This document shows positions 34,616 through 43,545 of a stretch of DNA of 64,000 bases, one piece after another. The stretch comes from Geminicoccus sp. Lineage in GTDB: Bacteria; Pseudomonadota; Alphaproteobacteria; UBA7985. The notes beneath the pieces are model-generated. The model made no database searches. It was not told the DNA's origin and was given only the letters and a program-made list of their open reading frames with translations. The position numbers and the translations under genes were made by a program. Each line of letters opens with the position of its first letter. Position 1 is the stretch's first letter. The stretch lies in the NCBI GenBank assembly GCA_002708995.1, contig PAPT01000039.1, positions 1-64,000 on the forward strand. Reading direction: 5' to 3'.

Positions 34616-37093
34616 TCAGGCACGCAGGTGCTCGTTGTTGGGGTCAAAGGGGCTGTGCGGGATGATCTTCGCCGGGCGCAGGCCGTCGAGCACGCGGATG
34701 TAGCAGGACGCGCCCACCTCAGCCCGCTCGGCATCCATGTAGCCCAACAGCAGCGACTTGTTGACGTAGTGACCGAAGCCGCCCGCCGTGCCGCGTCCCA
34801 CGACTTTATCGCCCATGATGATCGGCTCGTTGCCGAAGCAGTCCGCGTCATCAGCATCGACTTCAATGGTGACGTAGCTGAGCTTGGCGCCGTCGGCGCT
34901 TTCCTGCGCCAGCGCATCGCGGCCGATGAATTCGCCCTTGTTCATGCGCACGAACGGGCTCAGGCCCGCCTGCAGGATCGAGTTCTCGGCGTTCAGATCG
35001 GTGCCCCACATGCGGTAGGATTTCTCCAGCCGCATCGAATCCATAGCGCGCAGGCCGACCAACTGGATGTCGTACTTCTTCCCCGCTTCCATGATCGCGT
35101 CGTAGAGGTGGAGCTGGTACTCGATCGGGTGGTGCAGTTCCCAGCCCAGCGAGCCGACGAAGTTGACCCGCAGCGCCCGGACCTTGGGCGCGAAGCCGAC
35201 GGTCATTTCCTTGGCCGTCAACCACTTGAAGCCCTCGTTGGAAACGTCGCCATCGGCGAGCTGCTCGAGCAGACGGCGGGCATCAGGCCCAGCGAGCACG
35301 AACACGCCGTACTGGGTGGTGACATCGTTGATGTAGACCGAGCCGTCCTTGGGCGCGGACTTGAGCAGGTAGTCGAGGTCATAGTCGTGCGCCGCGCCGC
35401 CGGAGATGGCGTAGAAGCGCTCGCCCAGCTGCCCATCGGTGAGCTTGGTGATGGTGAATTCCGAGCGCACCGAACCGCTGCGGTTCAGGGCGTGGGCGAG
35501 GCGGACCGACCCCTGCTTCTGCGGGATCGCGTTGGCGACCAGCCCGTCGAGGAAGCCGCGTGCGCCGGGGCCTTCGATCTCGAACTTGGAGAAGCCGGAA
35601 AGCTCCAGCAGCCCGACCCGCTCGCGCATGCCCATGACCTCGCGCTTGACCGGCTCCCACCAGTTCGAGCGGCGGTAGGAGTAGGTATCGCTTGGCTCTT
35701 CGCCGTTCCGGGCAAACCAGTTCGGGCGTTCCCAGCCGAAGCGCGCGCCCATGACCGCGCCGGCGTCCTTGAGACGCTGGTGGCAGGGGACGGTCCGTGC
35801 TTCACGGCCCGCAGGGCGTTCTTCCATGGGGAAGTGATTGACGAAGACGTGGCTGTAGGCCTCTTCGTTTTTGAGCTTGGTAAAGTGCTTGGTGACTACT
35901 CCGAAACGGCGTGGATCGACGCCGATCATGTCCACCGTGGGTTCGCCGTCGACGATCCAGTTAGCCAGCTGCCAGCCCGCACCGCCTGCGGCCGTAACGC
36001 CGAAGGAGTGGGCTTCGGAAATCCACATGTTGGGGATGCCAAAGGCCGGTCCGACCATGGGGTTGCCGTCGGGGGCGTAGGAAATTGGGCCGTTGACGAT
36101 CTGCTTGATACCACCGTTTTCGAACGACGGCACCCGCTCCATGCAGGTTTCGACGTGGGGAATGAGGCGCTCGAGATCGCCCTCGAACAGGTCTTTTTCG
36201 AACCAGTCCGGCACACCGTCGGCGAAGCGCGCCGGGGCGCCCTCCTCATAGGGGCCCAGGATCCAGCCACCGCGTTCCTCGCGCAGGTACCAGGAGCTGT
36301 CGGACTGACGCAGCACGGGCAGCTCCTTGTTGCCCTGCGCGCGGTAGTCGACCAGCACCGGGTCTTCACCGGTCACAATGTACTGGTGCTCGACCGGGAT
36401 CGCCGGGATTTCCAGCCCGACCTTGAGCGCGGTTTCGCGCGCGTAGTTGCCGGTGGCACAGATGACGTGCTCACAAGTGATGGTGCCGGTCTCTTCGGGG
36501 TTGTCGTAGGACTGGTAAGTGATGACCCACTCGCCCGCGTCCGTGCGCTCCATATCGGTCATGACCGTGCGCTGGAAGATCTGCCCGCCCATGGCGCGCG
36601 CGCCCTTGGCCAGCGACTGGGTGAGGTCCACCGGTGCGATGTGACCATCAGAGGGGTGCCAGAGCGCGCCAACCAGACCGTCGGTGTTGATCAGCGGCCA
36701 CAGGTTCTTGATTTCCTCGACCGTCAGCATGTGGCTTTCCACGCCGATGGTGTCCGCGGTGCAGCGGTACCAGTGGTACTCGTCCATCCGCTGCTTGTTC
36801 ATGGCCAGGCGCAGGTTACCGGTGTTGTGGAAGCTCACCGCCTGCCCGGTTTCATCCTCGAGGGTGCGGTAAAACTCGACCGAATACTGGTGCAGCTGGC
36901 CGACCGAATAGGACACGTTGAACAGCGGCAGCAGCCCCGCAGCGTGCCAGGTCGACCCGGCCGTCAGCTCCGTGCGCTCGAGCAGGACGCAGTCACCCCA
37001 GCCTTTTTTGGCCAGATGGTAGAGGGCCGATACGCCGACGACGCCTCCGCCGATAACAACGACGCGGGCCGTGCTTGGGATACCAGAAGCCAT
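34616..37093 (-). CDS. FAD-dependent dimethylglycine/sarcosine dehydrogenase-like protein with GcvT domain
   Basis: 825 residues. The N-terminal FAD domain has VVVIGGGVVGVSAL (11-24), and GSTWHAAG (46-53) places His50 where mitochondrial dimethylglycine dehydrogenase links FAD covalently. A central FAO_M region follows, then a C-terminal aminomethyltransferase (GcvT) fold from about residue 440, with LLELSGFSKFEIEGPGA and VNFVGSLGWELHHP. The family demethylates dimethylglycine, sarcosine or related amines, passing the methyl group to tetrahydrofolate or releasing formaldehyde; electrons go to ETF. The exact substrate is not certain. It is divergent from an EamA transporter. Confidence 0.9.
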   Translation of the reverse strand: MASGIPSTARVVVIGGGVVGVSALYHLAKKGWGDCVLLERTELTAGSTWHAAGLLPLFNVSYSVGQLHQYSVEFYRTLEDETGQAVSFHNTGNLRLAMNKQRMDEYHWYRCTADTIGVESHMLTVEEIKNLWPLINTDGLVGALWHPSDGHIAPVDLTQSLAKGARAMGGQIFQRTVMTDMERTDAGEWVITYQSYDNPEETGTITCEHVICATGNYARETALKVGLEIPAIPVEHQYIVTGEDPVLVDYRAQGNKELPVLRQSDSSWYLREERGGWILGPYEEGAPARFADGVPDWFEKDLFEGDLERLIPHVETCMERVPSFENGGIKQIVNGPISYAPDGNPMVGPAFGIPNMWISEAHSFGVTAAGGAGWQLANWIVDGEPTVDMIGVDPRRFGVVTKHFTKLKNEEAYSHVFVNHFPMEERPAGREARTVPCHQRLKDAGAVMGARFGWERPNWFARNGEEPSDTYSYRRSNWWEPVKREVMGMRERVGLLELSGFSKFEIEGPGARGFLDGLVANAIPQKQGSVRLAHALNRSGSVRSEFTITKLTDGQLGERFYAISGGAAHDYDLDYLLKSAPKDGSVYINDVTTQYGVFVLAGPDARRLLEQLADGDVSNEGFKWLTAKEMTVGFAPKVRALRVNFVGSLGWELHHPIEYQLHLYDAIMEAGKKYDIQLVGLRAMDSMRLEKSYRMWGTDLNAENSILQAGLSPFVRMNKGEFIGRDALAQESADGAKLSYVTIEVDADDADCFGNEPIIMGDKVVGRGTAGGFGHYVNKSLLLGYMDAERAEVGASCYIRVLDGLRPAKIIPHSPFDPNNEHLRA

Positions 37094-37224
37094 GGCAATT
37101 TCACCTTTTTGAGTGACACGAAGGGTTGGCTATGGTCCTTAACACCAGTTGGACCCCTTCGCCCAGAGGCTTTGCGTCGCTGTTCTTTCAGACTGCGCCG
37201 TCTGCTCTGACCCGGAAAATATCG

Positions 37225-38130
37225 ATGGCTGTACCCGCCCAGAATTTTCTCGTCGGGATGGGATTCATGATCACGGCCACCATTTTCTGGTCGGGTCTGG
37301 ATGCATCCGCGAAATACCTCGTCGACCTGCGCGGCATGCCGCCGCTGCTGGTGGTCTGGGTGCGCCTGAGCGCGGGTCTGGTCACGTCGTACTTTCTTGG
37401 CGCGCTGATGGAGCGCCGCTGGGATATCTGGCGGGTCAATCGGCCCTTGAGACAGTTCTGGCGCTCGTTCTGCATGGCGGGTACGACGGTCTGCAACTTC
37501 ACCGCGCTGGGTCACCTGCCGGTAACCACCACCATCTCCATTTTCTTCGCCGCGCCGCTGATCATTGCGGCGCTGTCGCAATTCGTTCTCGGCGAGCGGG
37601 TCGGGCGCATGCGCTGGACGGCAATTCTGGTCGGCTTCTGCGGGATCGGGGTGATCATGCAGCCCTGGGGCGACGGCTTCTCGCCGTGGATGCTGTGCTC
37701 GGTCGGTGCGGCGACCTTCTTTGCGCTGATGCAGCTTTCCACCCGACAGCTCGCCGGACACGACAGTGCGGGTTCGGCCGTGTTCTACACCACCGCCGTC
37801 GGGGCCATCGCGCTGACGCCGGTGATCTTCTTCGTCGATGGACAGCTGGTCGGCCCGGGTAACAACGCCGGCTGGGCGCTCCTGATCCTCGTCGGCGGGA
37901 TATTCGGGACCGGCGGGCACGTCTTCAACGTGCTGGCCATGCACTACGCCGGGCCGGTGCGGGTGGCGCCGTTCTTCTTCTTCTCGATCATCTGGATGAT
38001 CATCTTCCAGACCCTGTTCTTCGGCGGAAACATCGACCCGCTGACGCTGGTTGGGGCGAGCATCGTCATCGCCAGCGGCCTGTTCGTATTCTGGCGCGAA
38101 GCGCGCGCGAGCAGGCTCGGGCGCAGCTGA
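37225..38130 (+). CDS. EamA/DMT family transporter
   Basis: About 301 residues with ten predicted helices in two EamA halves; the first begins FLVGMGFMITATIFWSGLDASAKYL, the second near FSPWMLCSVGAATFFALMQL. FFFFSIIWMIIFQTLFFGG-type sequence ends the second half. These are metabolite exporters or importers. I chose ATG 37225, which has GGAAAA upstream. An ATG at 37132 with AAGGG before it would add 31 residues of poor codon usage. It diverges from the dehydrogenase gene and could move a substrate or product of that enzyme, but this is only context. Confidence 0.82.
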   Translation: MAVPAQNFLVGMGFMITATIFWSGLDASAKYLVDLRGMPPLLVVWVRLSAGLVTSYFLGALMERRWDIWRVNRPLRQFWRSFCMAGTTVCNFTALGHLPVTTTISIFFAAPLIIAALSQFVLGERVGRMRWTAILVGFCGIGVIMQPWGDGFSPWMLCSVGAATFFALMQLSTRQLAGHDSAGSAVFYTTAVGAIALTPVIFFVDGQLVGPGNNAGWALLILVGGIFGTGGHVFNVLAMHYAGPVRVAPFFFFSIIWMIIFQTLFFGGNIDPLTLVGASIVIASGLFVFWREARASRLGRS

Positions 38131-38140
38131 CCGGATCAGA

Positions 38141-38767
38141 TCAGATCAGGCCCCAGCGGCGCATCTCGGCGCGGCTCATCCAGTAAATGTCCTCGGACGG
38201 GGCCGCCTCGACCTGAAAGTCGTAGAAGCCTGGATCGACCCCCAGATCGCGATAGATGTCGCGGTAGACCCGCTCGAGCCGCGCGGGGATGTCGTCTGGG
38301 GAGGAATAGACCGCGCCCTGCCACGTCTGGGACCAGGCGTGAACCCCGACCTGCCCACCCGGCTCCACGGTGCGCCCGACCCCGCCGAGAAACAGCATGA
38401 CCCCGCCCGAGGCGATGCGGCCGTTGCCGGGAACCAGCGTGTTCCAGCCCTGAGCGCGCAGAAAGCGGGTCGCTGCCTGGGTGTCCACCAGATCGAATGT
38501 GCCGGGGATATCGGTCAGCACCAGCGTGCGCACGCTGGGATAGGCGCGCGCCAGTCGGCGCAGTTTGCAGTTCGCCTCCCCCATCATGGTGCCGCGGAGA
38601 TACGCCACATCGCTGCCATCTGGCACGGCTATCATCAGACTATCCAGCGGCGCCTCACACTGGCTGCGCTGTTGCGTCCAGCTCACGAGCCCATAGACCG
38701 CCGCCAGCCCCAGGCCGGCGAGGATCAGAAACTCGAAGGGTCGGAATGCAAAGGGTCTTCGTGCCAT
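38141..38767 (-). CDS. periplasmic Clp-fold-like protein (COG3904 type)
   Basis: 208 residues. An N-terminal hydrophobic segment (FEFLILAGLGLAAVYGLV, about residues 11-28) anchors or exports it. YLRGTMMGEANCKLRRLARAYP and TLVLTDIPGTFDLVDT resemble the oxyanion strand of ClpP/crotonase-like predicted periplasmic proteins, and RIASGGVMLFLGGVGRTVEPGGQVGVHAW contains the serine-like position and the HxW after it. The C-terminal IYWMSRAEMRRWGLI is typical of the family, whose role is unknown. ATG 38767 was chosen; a longer upstream frame is antisense to the CesT-like gene. Confidence 0.68.
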   Translation of the reverse strand: MARRPFAFRPFEFLILAGLGLAAVYGLVSWTQQRSQCEAPLDSLMIAVPDGSDVAYLRGTMMGEANCKLRRLARAYPSVRTLVLTDIPGTFDLVDTQAATRFLRAQGWNTLVPGNGRIASGGVMLFLGGVGRTVEPGGQVGVHAWSQTWQGAVYSSPDDIPARLERVYRDIYRDLGVDPGFYDFQVEAAPSEDIYWMSRAEMRRWGLI

Positions 38768-38932
38768 GGCCTGCAGATGGGGCTTCCTTCCCCCGTCGGC
38801 AAGCGCCAGCGCTGCGCTGCACCCAGCAGCGGTTGAGCCCGCCACCGGGCGTTGCATGAGTCCGCAGAATGTGCGACGCAGGCGCCAAAGCCACAGGAAT
38901 TGAAGCACCGCTTCAGAGCACCGGAGACCCGA

Positions 38933-39373
38933 ATGAGCTACCCATCCCCTGCACACGCTCTTGCCGCCATCGCCAAAGAGCTCGGTGCAGAAGGCCTGCA
39001 ATTCGATGAAACTGGGCTTGCCCGCATCAACATCGGCAAGAACGTCGTCGTCGCCTTCGGGCAGGGCGTGCGAAGTGATTGCCTCGATTTTCTCGCTGAA
39101 ATCCCGCTGAAGATCGACCAGCTGAGCAAGGAAACCGCCTGTCAGCTGCTGCTGGAGAACTTCCGCACCGGGGGGCCGGGCCTGCCGAGCTTCAGCATCA
39201 ACCCCTCCGACGGCTCGGTGCTGATGACCAACAGTCTGCCGGTGCACCGCCTCAGCATCGAGGAAATCATGGACAGCTTCCGGCGCTTCACCGCCGTGGT
39301 GGTCCACTTCAACGGCGAGGGCCTGCACCAGCTACGCGAGGGGAGCACCCCCGACGATGCAACCATCAACTGA
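38933..39373 (+). CDS. CesT/Tir chaperone-like protein (orphan type III secretion chaperone fold)
   Basis: 146 residues, acidic, the size of class I type III secretion chaperones. It begins with a helix (ALAAIAKELGA), then a strand with LQFDETGLARINIG, an FLAEIPLKI strand, a helix with LLLENFR, then FSINPSDGSVLMTNSLPVHRLS and a terminal helix EEIMDSFRRFTAVVVHF. That order and the DGSVLMTNSLP segment fit the CesT/SycE family. No secretion apparatus or effector gene is in the window. It is 15 bp before kdsA, so it may be read together with the Kdo genes. The assignment is by pattern and length only. Confidence 0.5.
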   Translation: MSYPSPAHALAAIAKELGAEGLQFDETGLARINIGKNVVVAFGQGVRSDCLDFLAEIPLKIDQLSKETACQLLLENFRTGGPGLPSFSINPSDGSVLMTNSLPVHRLSIEEIMDSFRRFTAVVVHFNGEGLHQLREGSTPDDATIN

Positions 39374-39388
39374 CCGTCCGGCCGGGCC

Positions 39389-40237
39389 ATGAGCGTCGAC
39401 CTCGGCCCCTTTGCCATCGGCGGCGGCCAGCCGCTGGTGCTGATCGCCGGACCCTGTCAGGCGGAATCGCCAGAGGCTATGGCAGCAATCGCCGCCGCGC
39501 TTGACCAGATCGCCACCCGTCTCGACCTGCCGCTGATCTTCAAAGCCTCCTTCGACAAGGCCAACCGCACCAGCGCTGACGCCCCGCGCGGCATGGGCTT
39601 GGACGCGACCCTGCGCGCCTTCGACGGCATCCGCCGCAGGACCGGGCGCCCGGTCCTTACCGACGTGCACCTACCCGAGCACTGCGCGCGCGTCGCCGAG
39701 GTCGTTGACGTGCTGCAGATCCCGGCCTTCCTGTGCCGCCAGACCGACCTGCTCGAAGCCGCCGCCCGCACCGGCCGCGCCCTGCATATCAAGAAGGGGC
39801 AGTTTCTCGCGCCCTGGGACATGGAGCACGTCGCGGCCAAGTGCGCAAACGCCGGCAACCAGCGCCTGATCCTGTGCGACCGCGGCACCAGCTTTGGCTA
39901 CAACACGCTGGTCAGCGACTTTCGCGGCCTGCCGACCATGCGGGCGCTTGGCTACCCCGTGACCTTCGACGCCACCCATTCGGTGCAGCAGCCCGGTGGA
40001 CAGGTTGGGCGTTCCGGCGGGCAGCGGGAGTTTGTCCCCACCCTCGCCCGCGCGGCGGTGGCAGTCGGTGTCGACGGCCTGTTCATCGAGACCCACCCCG
40101 ACCCCGATGCAGCGCTGTCCGACGGCCCGAACATGGTGCCGCTGGCGCATATGGCGGCGCTGCTCGAAGACCTGCTGACCATCGACGCCGTCGCCCGGTC
40201 ACGGCCGGCGGATCGTCTGGATCTGAGCACGTGGTAA
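39389..40237 (+). CDS. kdsA: 3-deoxy-8-phosphooctulonate synthase (Kdo8P synthase)
   Basis: 282 residues. VLIAGPCQAES places Cys23 where metal-dependent Kdo8P synthases have a metal ligand; metal-independent enzymes have Asn there, so this is the metallo type. FKASFDKANRTS binds phosphoenolpyruvate, CDRGTSFGYN and FDATHSVQQPGG supply further substrate and metal ligands, and IETHPDPD the last. It condenses arabinose-5-phosphate with PEP in Kdo synthesis for lipopolysaccharide. The stop overlaps the kdsB start by 7 bp. Confidence 0.95.
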   Translation: MSVDLGPFAIGGGQPLVLIAGPCQAESPEAMAAIAAALDQIATRLDLPLIFKASFDKANRTSADAPRGMGLDATLRAFDGIRRRTGRPVLTDVHLPEHCARVAEVVDVLQIPAFLCRQTDLLEAAARTGRALHIKKGQFLAPWDMEHVAAKCANAGNQRLILCDRGTSFGYNTLVSDFRGLPTMRALGYPVTFDATHSVQQPGGQVGRSGGQREFVPTLARAAVAVGVDGLFIETHPDPDAALSDGPNMVPLAHMAALLEDLLTIDAVARSRPADRLDLSTW

Positions 40238-41022
40238 AGGCGGTGATCATCGTCCCGGCGCGGATGCAAGCCAGCCGCTTCCCAGGCAAGATGCTGGCGC
40301 CGCTCGCCGGTCGCCCAGTGGTAGCCTACACCGTGCAGGCCGCCTGCGCCGTCGCCGGGGTCGAGGCCGTCTACGTCGCCACCGACGACGCGCTGATCGC
40401 CGAAGCCGCCAGAACCGCCGGGGTCCGGTCGCTGATGACCGATCCGGCCTGCCGCAACGGCACCGAGCGCGTGGCTCAGGCCTACGCCGCCCTGACCGCC
40501 GAGGGCCTGCAGGCCGACGTGATCATCAACCTGCAGGGTGATGCACCCCTGACCCCCGCGTGGGTGGTCGAGGACATCATCGCCGCCTTCGACGACCCGG
40601 CGGTCTCCGTCGCCACCCCGGTAGTGCGCTGCACGCCCGAGACCCTCGCCCACTTCCGCGCAGACCGTGCGCGCGGGCAGGTCGGCGGCACCACGGCCGT
40701 GATCAGCGCCAGCGGCCGCGCCCTGTATTTCTCCAAGGAAGTCCTGCCCTTTGACGGCCAGTCCGGGGGCATGGACGTCTGGCACCACGTCGGCCTCTAC
40801 GCCTTCCGCCCCGCAGCGCTAGCCGACTACGCCCGCCTTCCCCAAGGGCCGCTGGAGACTACCGAAGGCCTCGAACAGCTGCGCTTCCTCGAAAACGACC
40901 TGCCCGTGCGCTGCGTCCCGGTGGAGAGCCGCGGCTTCCGGTTCTGGGAGGTCAACAATCCTGAAGACATCGCCCGGATCGAGGCATTGCTGTCGGAGAA
41001 GGGTGACCCCAATGGCCTCTGA
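40231..41022 (+). CDS. kdsB: CMP-Kdo synthetase
   Basis: 263 residues. IIVPARMQASRFPGKMLAPL is the nucleotide-binding signature of cytidylyltransferases, and INLQGDAPLTP carries the metal-binding Asp. VGLYAFRPAAL and LEQLRFLEN are Kdo-site segments. It activates Kdo as CMP-Kdo. The start is GTG 40231, overlapping the kdsA stop codon region, since any upstream ATG would lie inside kdsA in a different frame. Its 3' end overlaps kdsD by 11 bp, so the three genes are translationally coupled. Confidence 0.93.
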   Translation: MVKAVIIVPARMQASRFPGKMLAPLAGRPVVAYTVQAACAVAGVEAVYVATDDALIAEAARTAGVRSLMTDPACRNGTERVAQAYAALTAEGLQADVIINLQGDAPLTPAWVVEDIIAAFDDPAVSVATPVVRCTPETLAHFRADRARGQVGGTTAVISASGRALYFSKEVLPFDGQSGGMDVWHHVGLYAFRPAALADYARLPQGPLETTEGLEQLRFLENDLPVRCVPVESRGFRFWEVNNPEDIARIEALLSEKGDPNGL

Positions 41023-42094
41023 GCGGGCTGAAACCGGGTCCGCCGCGGCAGCGCTTGAGACCGGGCGTCGGGTCATCCGCGCCGAACGCGCCGGGCTGGA
41101 CGCGCTGGCCGACAGCCTCGACCCCGCCTTTGCTGAAGCTGTGGCGCTGATCGGCGGGGCCACGGGGCGGCTGATTGTCTGCGGGGTCGGCAAATCCGGT
41201 CACGTCGCGCGGAAGGTTTCCTCGACCTTCGCCAGCACCGGCACGCCGTCGTTCTTCCTGCACGCTGCCGAAGCCGGGCACGGCGACCTCGGCATCATCG
41301 GCTCAGGCGACGCGGTGCTGATCCTGTCCAACTCGGGCCAGTCGCGGGAACTGCTGCCGGTGCTGCAATTCATCCAGCGCCGGGGCCTGCCGCTGATCGC
41401 GGTTACCAGCGACGCGGGCTCCGATCTGGCGCAGGCCGCTGGATGCCTGCTGCGGCTGCCGCCGGTCGCCGAAGCCGACCCGGCCATCCCTGCCCCCACG
41501 ACATCCGCGCTGCTGATGCTGGCGCTGGGCGATGCGCTCGCCGCCGCGCTGTGGCATGGGCGCGGATTCAGCGCCGATGATTTCTCCCGCCTGCACCCCT
41601 CCGGTCGCCTTGGCGCAGCGCTGGCCCGGGTCGGCGACCTGCTCGACGGCCTGCCCCCGGCGCCGCAAGTGGCCCTTGAGGCCAGCCTGCGCGAGATTGC
41701 CGAAGCGATCACGCGGGGCGGTCTGGGCTGCGCGCTGGTGACTGATCGCGACACTGCCCCCAACACCGCCCCCAACAGCCGGGCCGCCACCGGGGCCGAC
41801 ACCATTGCCGCCGCTGTCACCGGGCTGATCACCGACGGCGACCTGCGCCGCGCGCTGCTGCGCGATCCGCCGCGCGTAGGCGAGGCCGCAGTGTTGGCGC
41901 GAGACATCATGACCCGCGACCCGCTGACCCTCGATGCCGGGCAGAGCGCCGCCTCGGCACTGGCGCTGATGGAGCAGCGGCAGATTTCCCAGCTGGTGAT
42001 CACCGGTCACGGCGAGCCGGAGTCCGGATCCGCGCGAGAGCATGGGCCTACCATCCTGCACCTGCAGCGCCTGCTGCGCGCGCAGGTCGCCTGA
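41012..42094 (+). CDS. kdsD: arabinose-5-phosphate isomerase
   Basis: About 360 residues. The SIS domain (about 35-200) has VCGVGKSGHVARKVSSTFASTG, ILSNSGQSRELLP and SALLMLALGDALA. Two CBS domains follow; the first has an insertion rich in Ala, Asn and Thr (residues about 245-265). It converts ribulose-5-phosphate to arabinose-5-phosphate for KdsA. Start ATG 41012 with GAGAAGG before it was preferred over GTG 41003. The Kdo8P phosphatase gene (kdsC) is not in the cluster. Confidence 0.94.
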   Translation: MASERAETGSAAAALETGRRVIRAERAGLDALADSLDPAFAEAVALIGGATGRLIVCGVGKSGHVARKVSSTFASTGTPSFFLHAAEAGHGDLGIIGSGDAVLILSNSGQSRELLPVLQFIQRRGLPLIAVTSDAGSDLAQAAGCLLRLPPVAEADPAIPAPTTSALLMLALGDALAAALWHGRGFSADDFSRLHPSGRLGAALARVGDLLDGLPPAPQVALEASLREIAEAITRGGLGCALVTDRDTAPNTAPNSRAATGADTIAAAVTGLITDGDLRRALLRDPPRVGEAAVLARDIMTRDPLTLDAGQSAASALALMEQRQISQLVITGHGEPESGSAREHGPTILHLQRLLRAQVA

Positions 42095-42132
42095 GGCGCA
42101 CCTCACCCCACCAAACTTCGGCCTCTTTAAGC

Positions 42133-42168
42133 GCAAAAAAAATGCGTGGAACCGGCATGGTCCCACGC
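42133..42168 (-). terminator. rho-independent terminator of the liv cluster
   Basis: On the minus strand a 10-bp stem, GCGTGGGACC with GGTTCCACGC (one G-T, loop of 5), is followed by ATTTTTTTT. It lies 80 bp beyond the substrate-binding-protein stop. Confidence 0.9.
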
Positions 42169-42248
42169 ACTTCAAACGCTTTGGATTGTCCCGGGCACCC
42201 AGTCCCGCCTGCCGTCAGGAGCAGGGCCGACCGGGGCACGGACAAATC

Positions 42249-43451
42249 TTAGTCGCGCAGCTTCTCGACAAAGCTCCACTGACCGCCCTGAATCTGGCTC
42301 AGGTAAACGGCAGAGGAACCGGTACGACCGCCTTCACCGAAGCTGATGGTGTCACCGGTGAAGATGTTCGGCACTTCGATGCTCTCCATGGCAGCGGTCA
42401 GGCTCTCAGGGGTGAGATCCGGGCCAGCGGCCTGCAGCGCAGCAGCCGTGATCATCGCGGCGTTGTGACCCAGCAGCGCAGCACCGGTCACCAGCGGCGC
42501 GCCGGTGACCTGCAGGAAGGTAGCCTCGAACTTGGCAGCCTCTGCGTGCAGGGGGTTGAGGTCAGGGTTCTTGGCATCGTTCATGCCGATCCACGAACCA
42601 GCAGCGTACAGGCCTTCGAGGGCCTCGAGTACGCCAGCCTGTGCACCCAGCAGGATGACCGCTTCTTCGAAAATTGCGGTCGAACCGACGATCGGCATGG
42701 GCAGGCCCATGGCAGCAGAGGTCGCCTTGATGCTGATGGCTTCAGGGAAGTTCACGCCGAGGTAAACGGCGTTACAGCCTGCGCCAGCGAGCTTGGTCAG
42801 GGTACCGACGTAGTCGGAATCGCCAGGCTGGTGCGCTGCGGTTGCGGCAACTTCAACGCCGGCCATAGCGGCACCGGACTCAACGCCCTCAAGGATCTCG
42901 TAACCGAAGTCGGTGTCGAGGTAGATGACACAAGGCATGTTCGCACCACCGGCAGCGAAGTGACCAACGGCCGCTTCAACCTGATCGTAGTAGCTGGACA
43001 GGGCGCCGAAACGCTCTGGCATGCCGTCACCGGCGGTGCCGGACATGGAGCGTGCAGCGGTCATGGGCAGCAGGTTCGGAACGTTGAATTCGCCCTGAAT
43101 CGGCAGCACCGCGTTGTTGTGCGGGGTACCGAGCGCGAGCAGCATCGCGAAGATACCGTCGTCAACGACCAGCTTACGACCGGCTTCGGTCGCCTTTGGC
43201 ACGAGGTAGGAGCTGTCTTCAACCAGCAGCTCGATCTGTCGGCCATGGATACCGCCCTGCGCGTTCACACCAGCGAAGTAGATCTTGGCCGCACCGGTCG
43301 AACCTGCGCCCCAAGGCTGCAGCGGACCGGACAGTGGGGTGTGTGAACCCAGCAGAATGGTGTCGTCGGTGACCCCCTGCTGAGCGTGAGCCGAGGCCGC
43401 AAAGGCCAGGCCGGCGAGTGCAGCCGTAGCTGCCGTCAAAATGCGCTTCAT
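42249..43451 (-). CDS. livJ: branched-chain amino acid-type ABC transporter substrate-binding protein
   Basis: 400 residues. A cleavable signal peptide (MKRILTAATAALAGLAFAASAHA) leads to GVTDDTILLGSHTPLSGPLQPWG, the opening of periplasmic-binding-fold LivJ/receptor-family proteins. It has no lipobox, so it is a soluble periplasmic protein. It delivers ligand to LivHMGF. Gene order puts it last, 94 bp after an acyl-CoA ligase. The ligand may be an aromatic or aliphatic acid rather than Leu/Ile/Val, given the enclosed ligase. It is followed by a strong terminator. Confidence 0.9.
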   Translation of the reverse strand: MKRILTAATAALAGLAFAASAHAQQGVTDDTILLGSHTPLSGPLQPWGAGSTGAAKIYFAGVNAQGGIHGRQIELLVEDSSYLVPKATEAGRKLVVDDGIFAMLLALGTPHNNAVLPIQGEFNVPNLLPMTAARSMSGTAGDGMPERFGALSSYYDQVEAAVGHFAAGGANMPCVIYLDTDFGYEILEGVESGAAMAGVEVAATAAHQPGDSDYVGTLTKLAGAGCNAVYLGVNFPEAISIKATSAAMGLPMPIVGSTAIFEEAVILLGAQAGVLEALEGLYAAGSWIGMNDAKNPDLNPLHAEAAKFEATFLQVTGAPLVTGAALLGHNAAMITAAALQAAGPDLTPESLTAAMESIEVPNIFTGDTISFGEGGRTGSSAVYLSQIQGGQWSFVEKLRD

Positions 43452-43545
43452 GATTATTCCTCCCAAATCCTGCAACGCGTGAGTGCCGCGGACCACATAC
43501 GTCCCAGATCGCGGCCATAGGGTTTAATTACGACATTCCGCCGAT

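Noticed and set aside
34586-37210. 874-residue plus-strand open frame
   Set aside because: Fully antisense to the dimethylglycine dehydrogenase-like gene, which has intact FAD and GcvT motifs.
38768-39328. N-terminal extension of the Clp-fold-like protein
   Set aside because: The extension is antisense to the CesT-like gene and has no conserved motif; the core starts at 38767.
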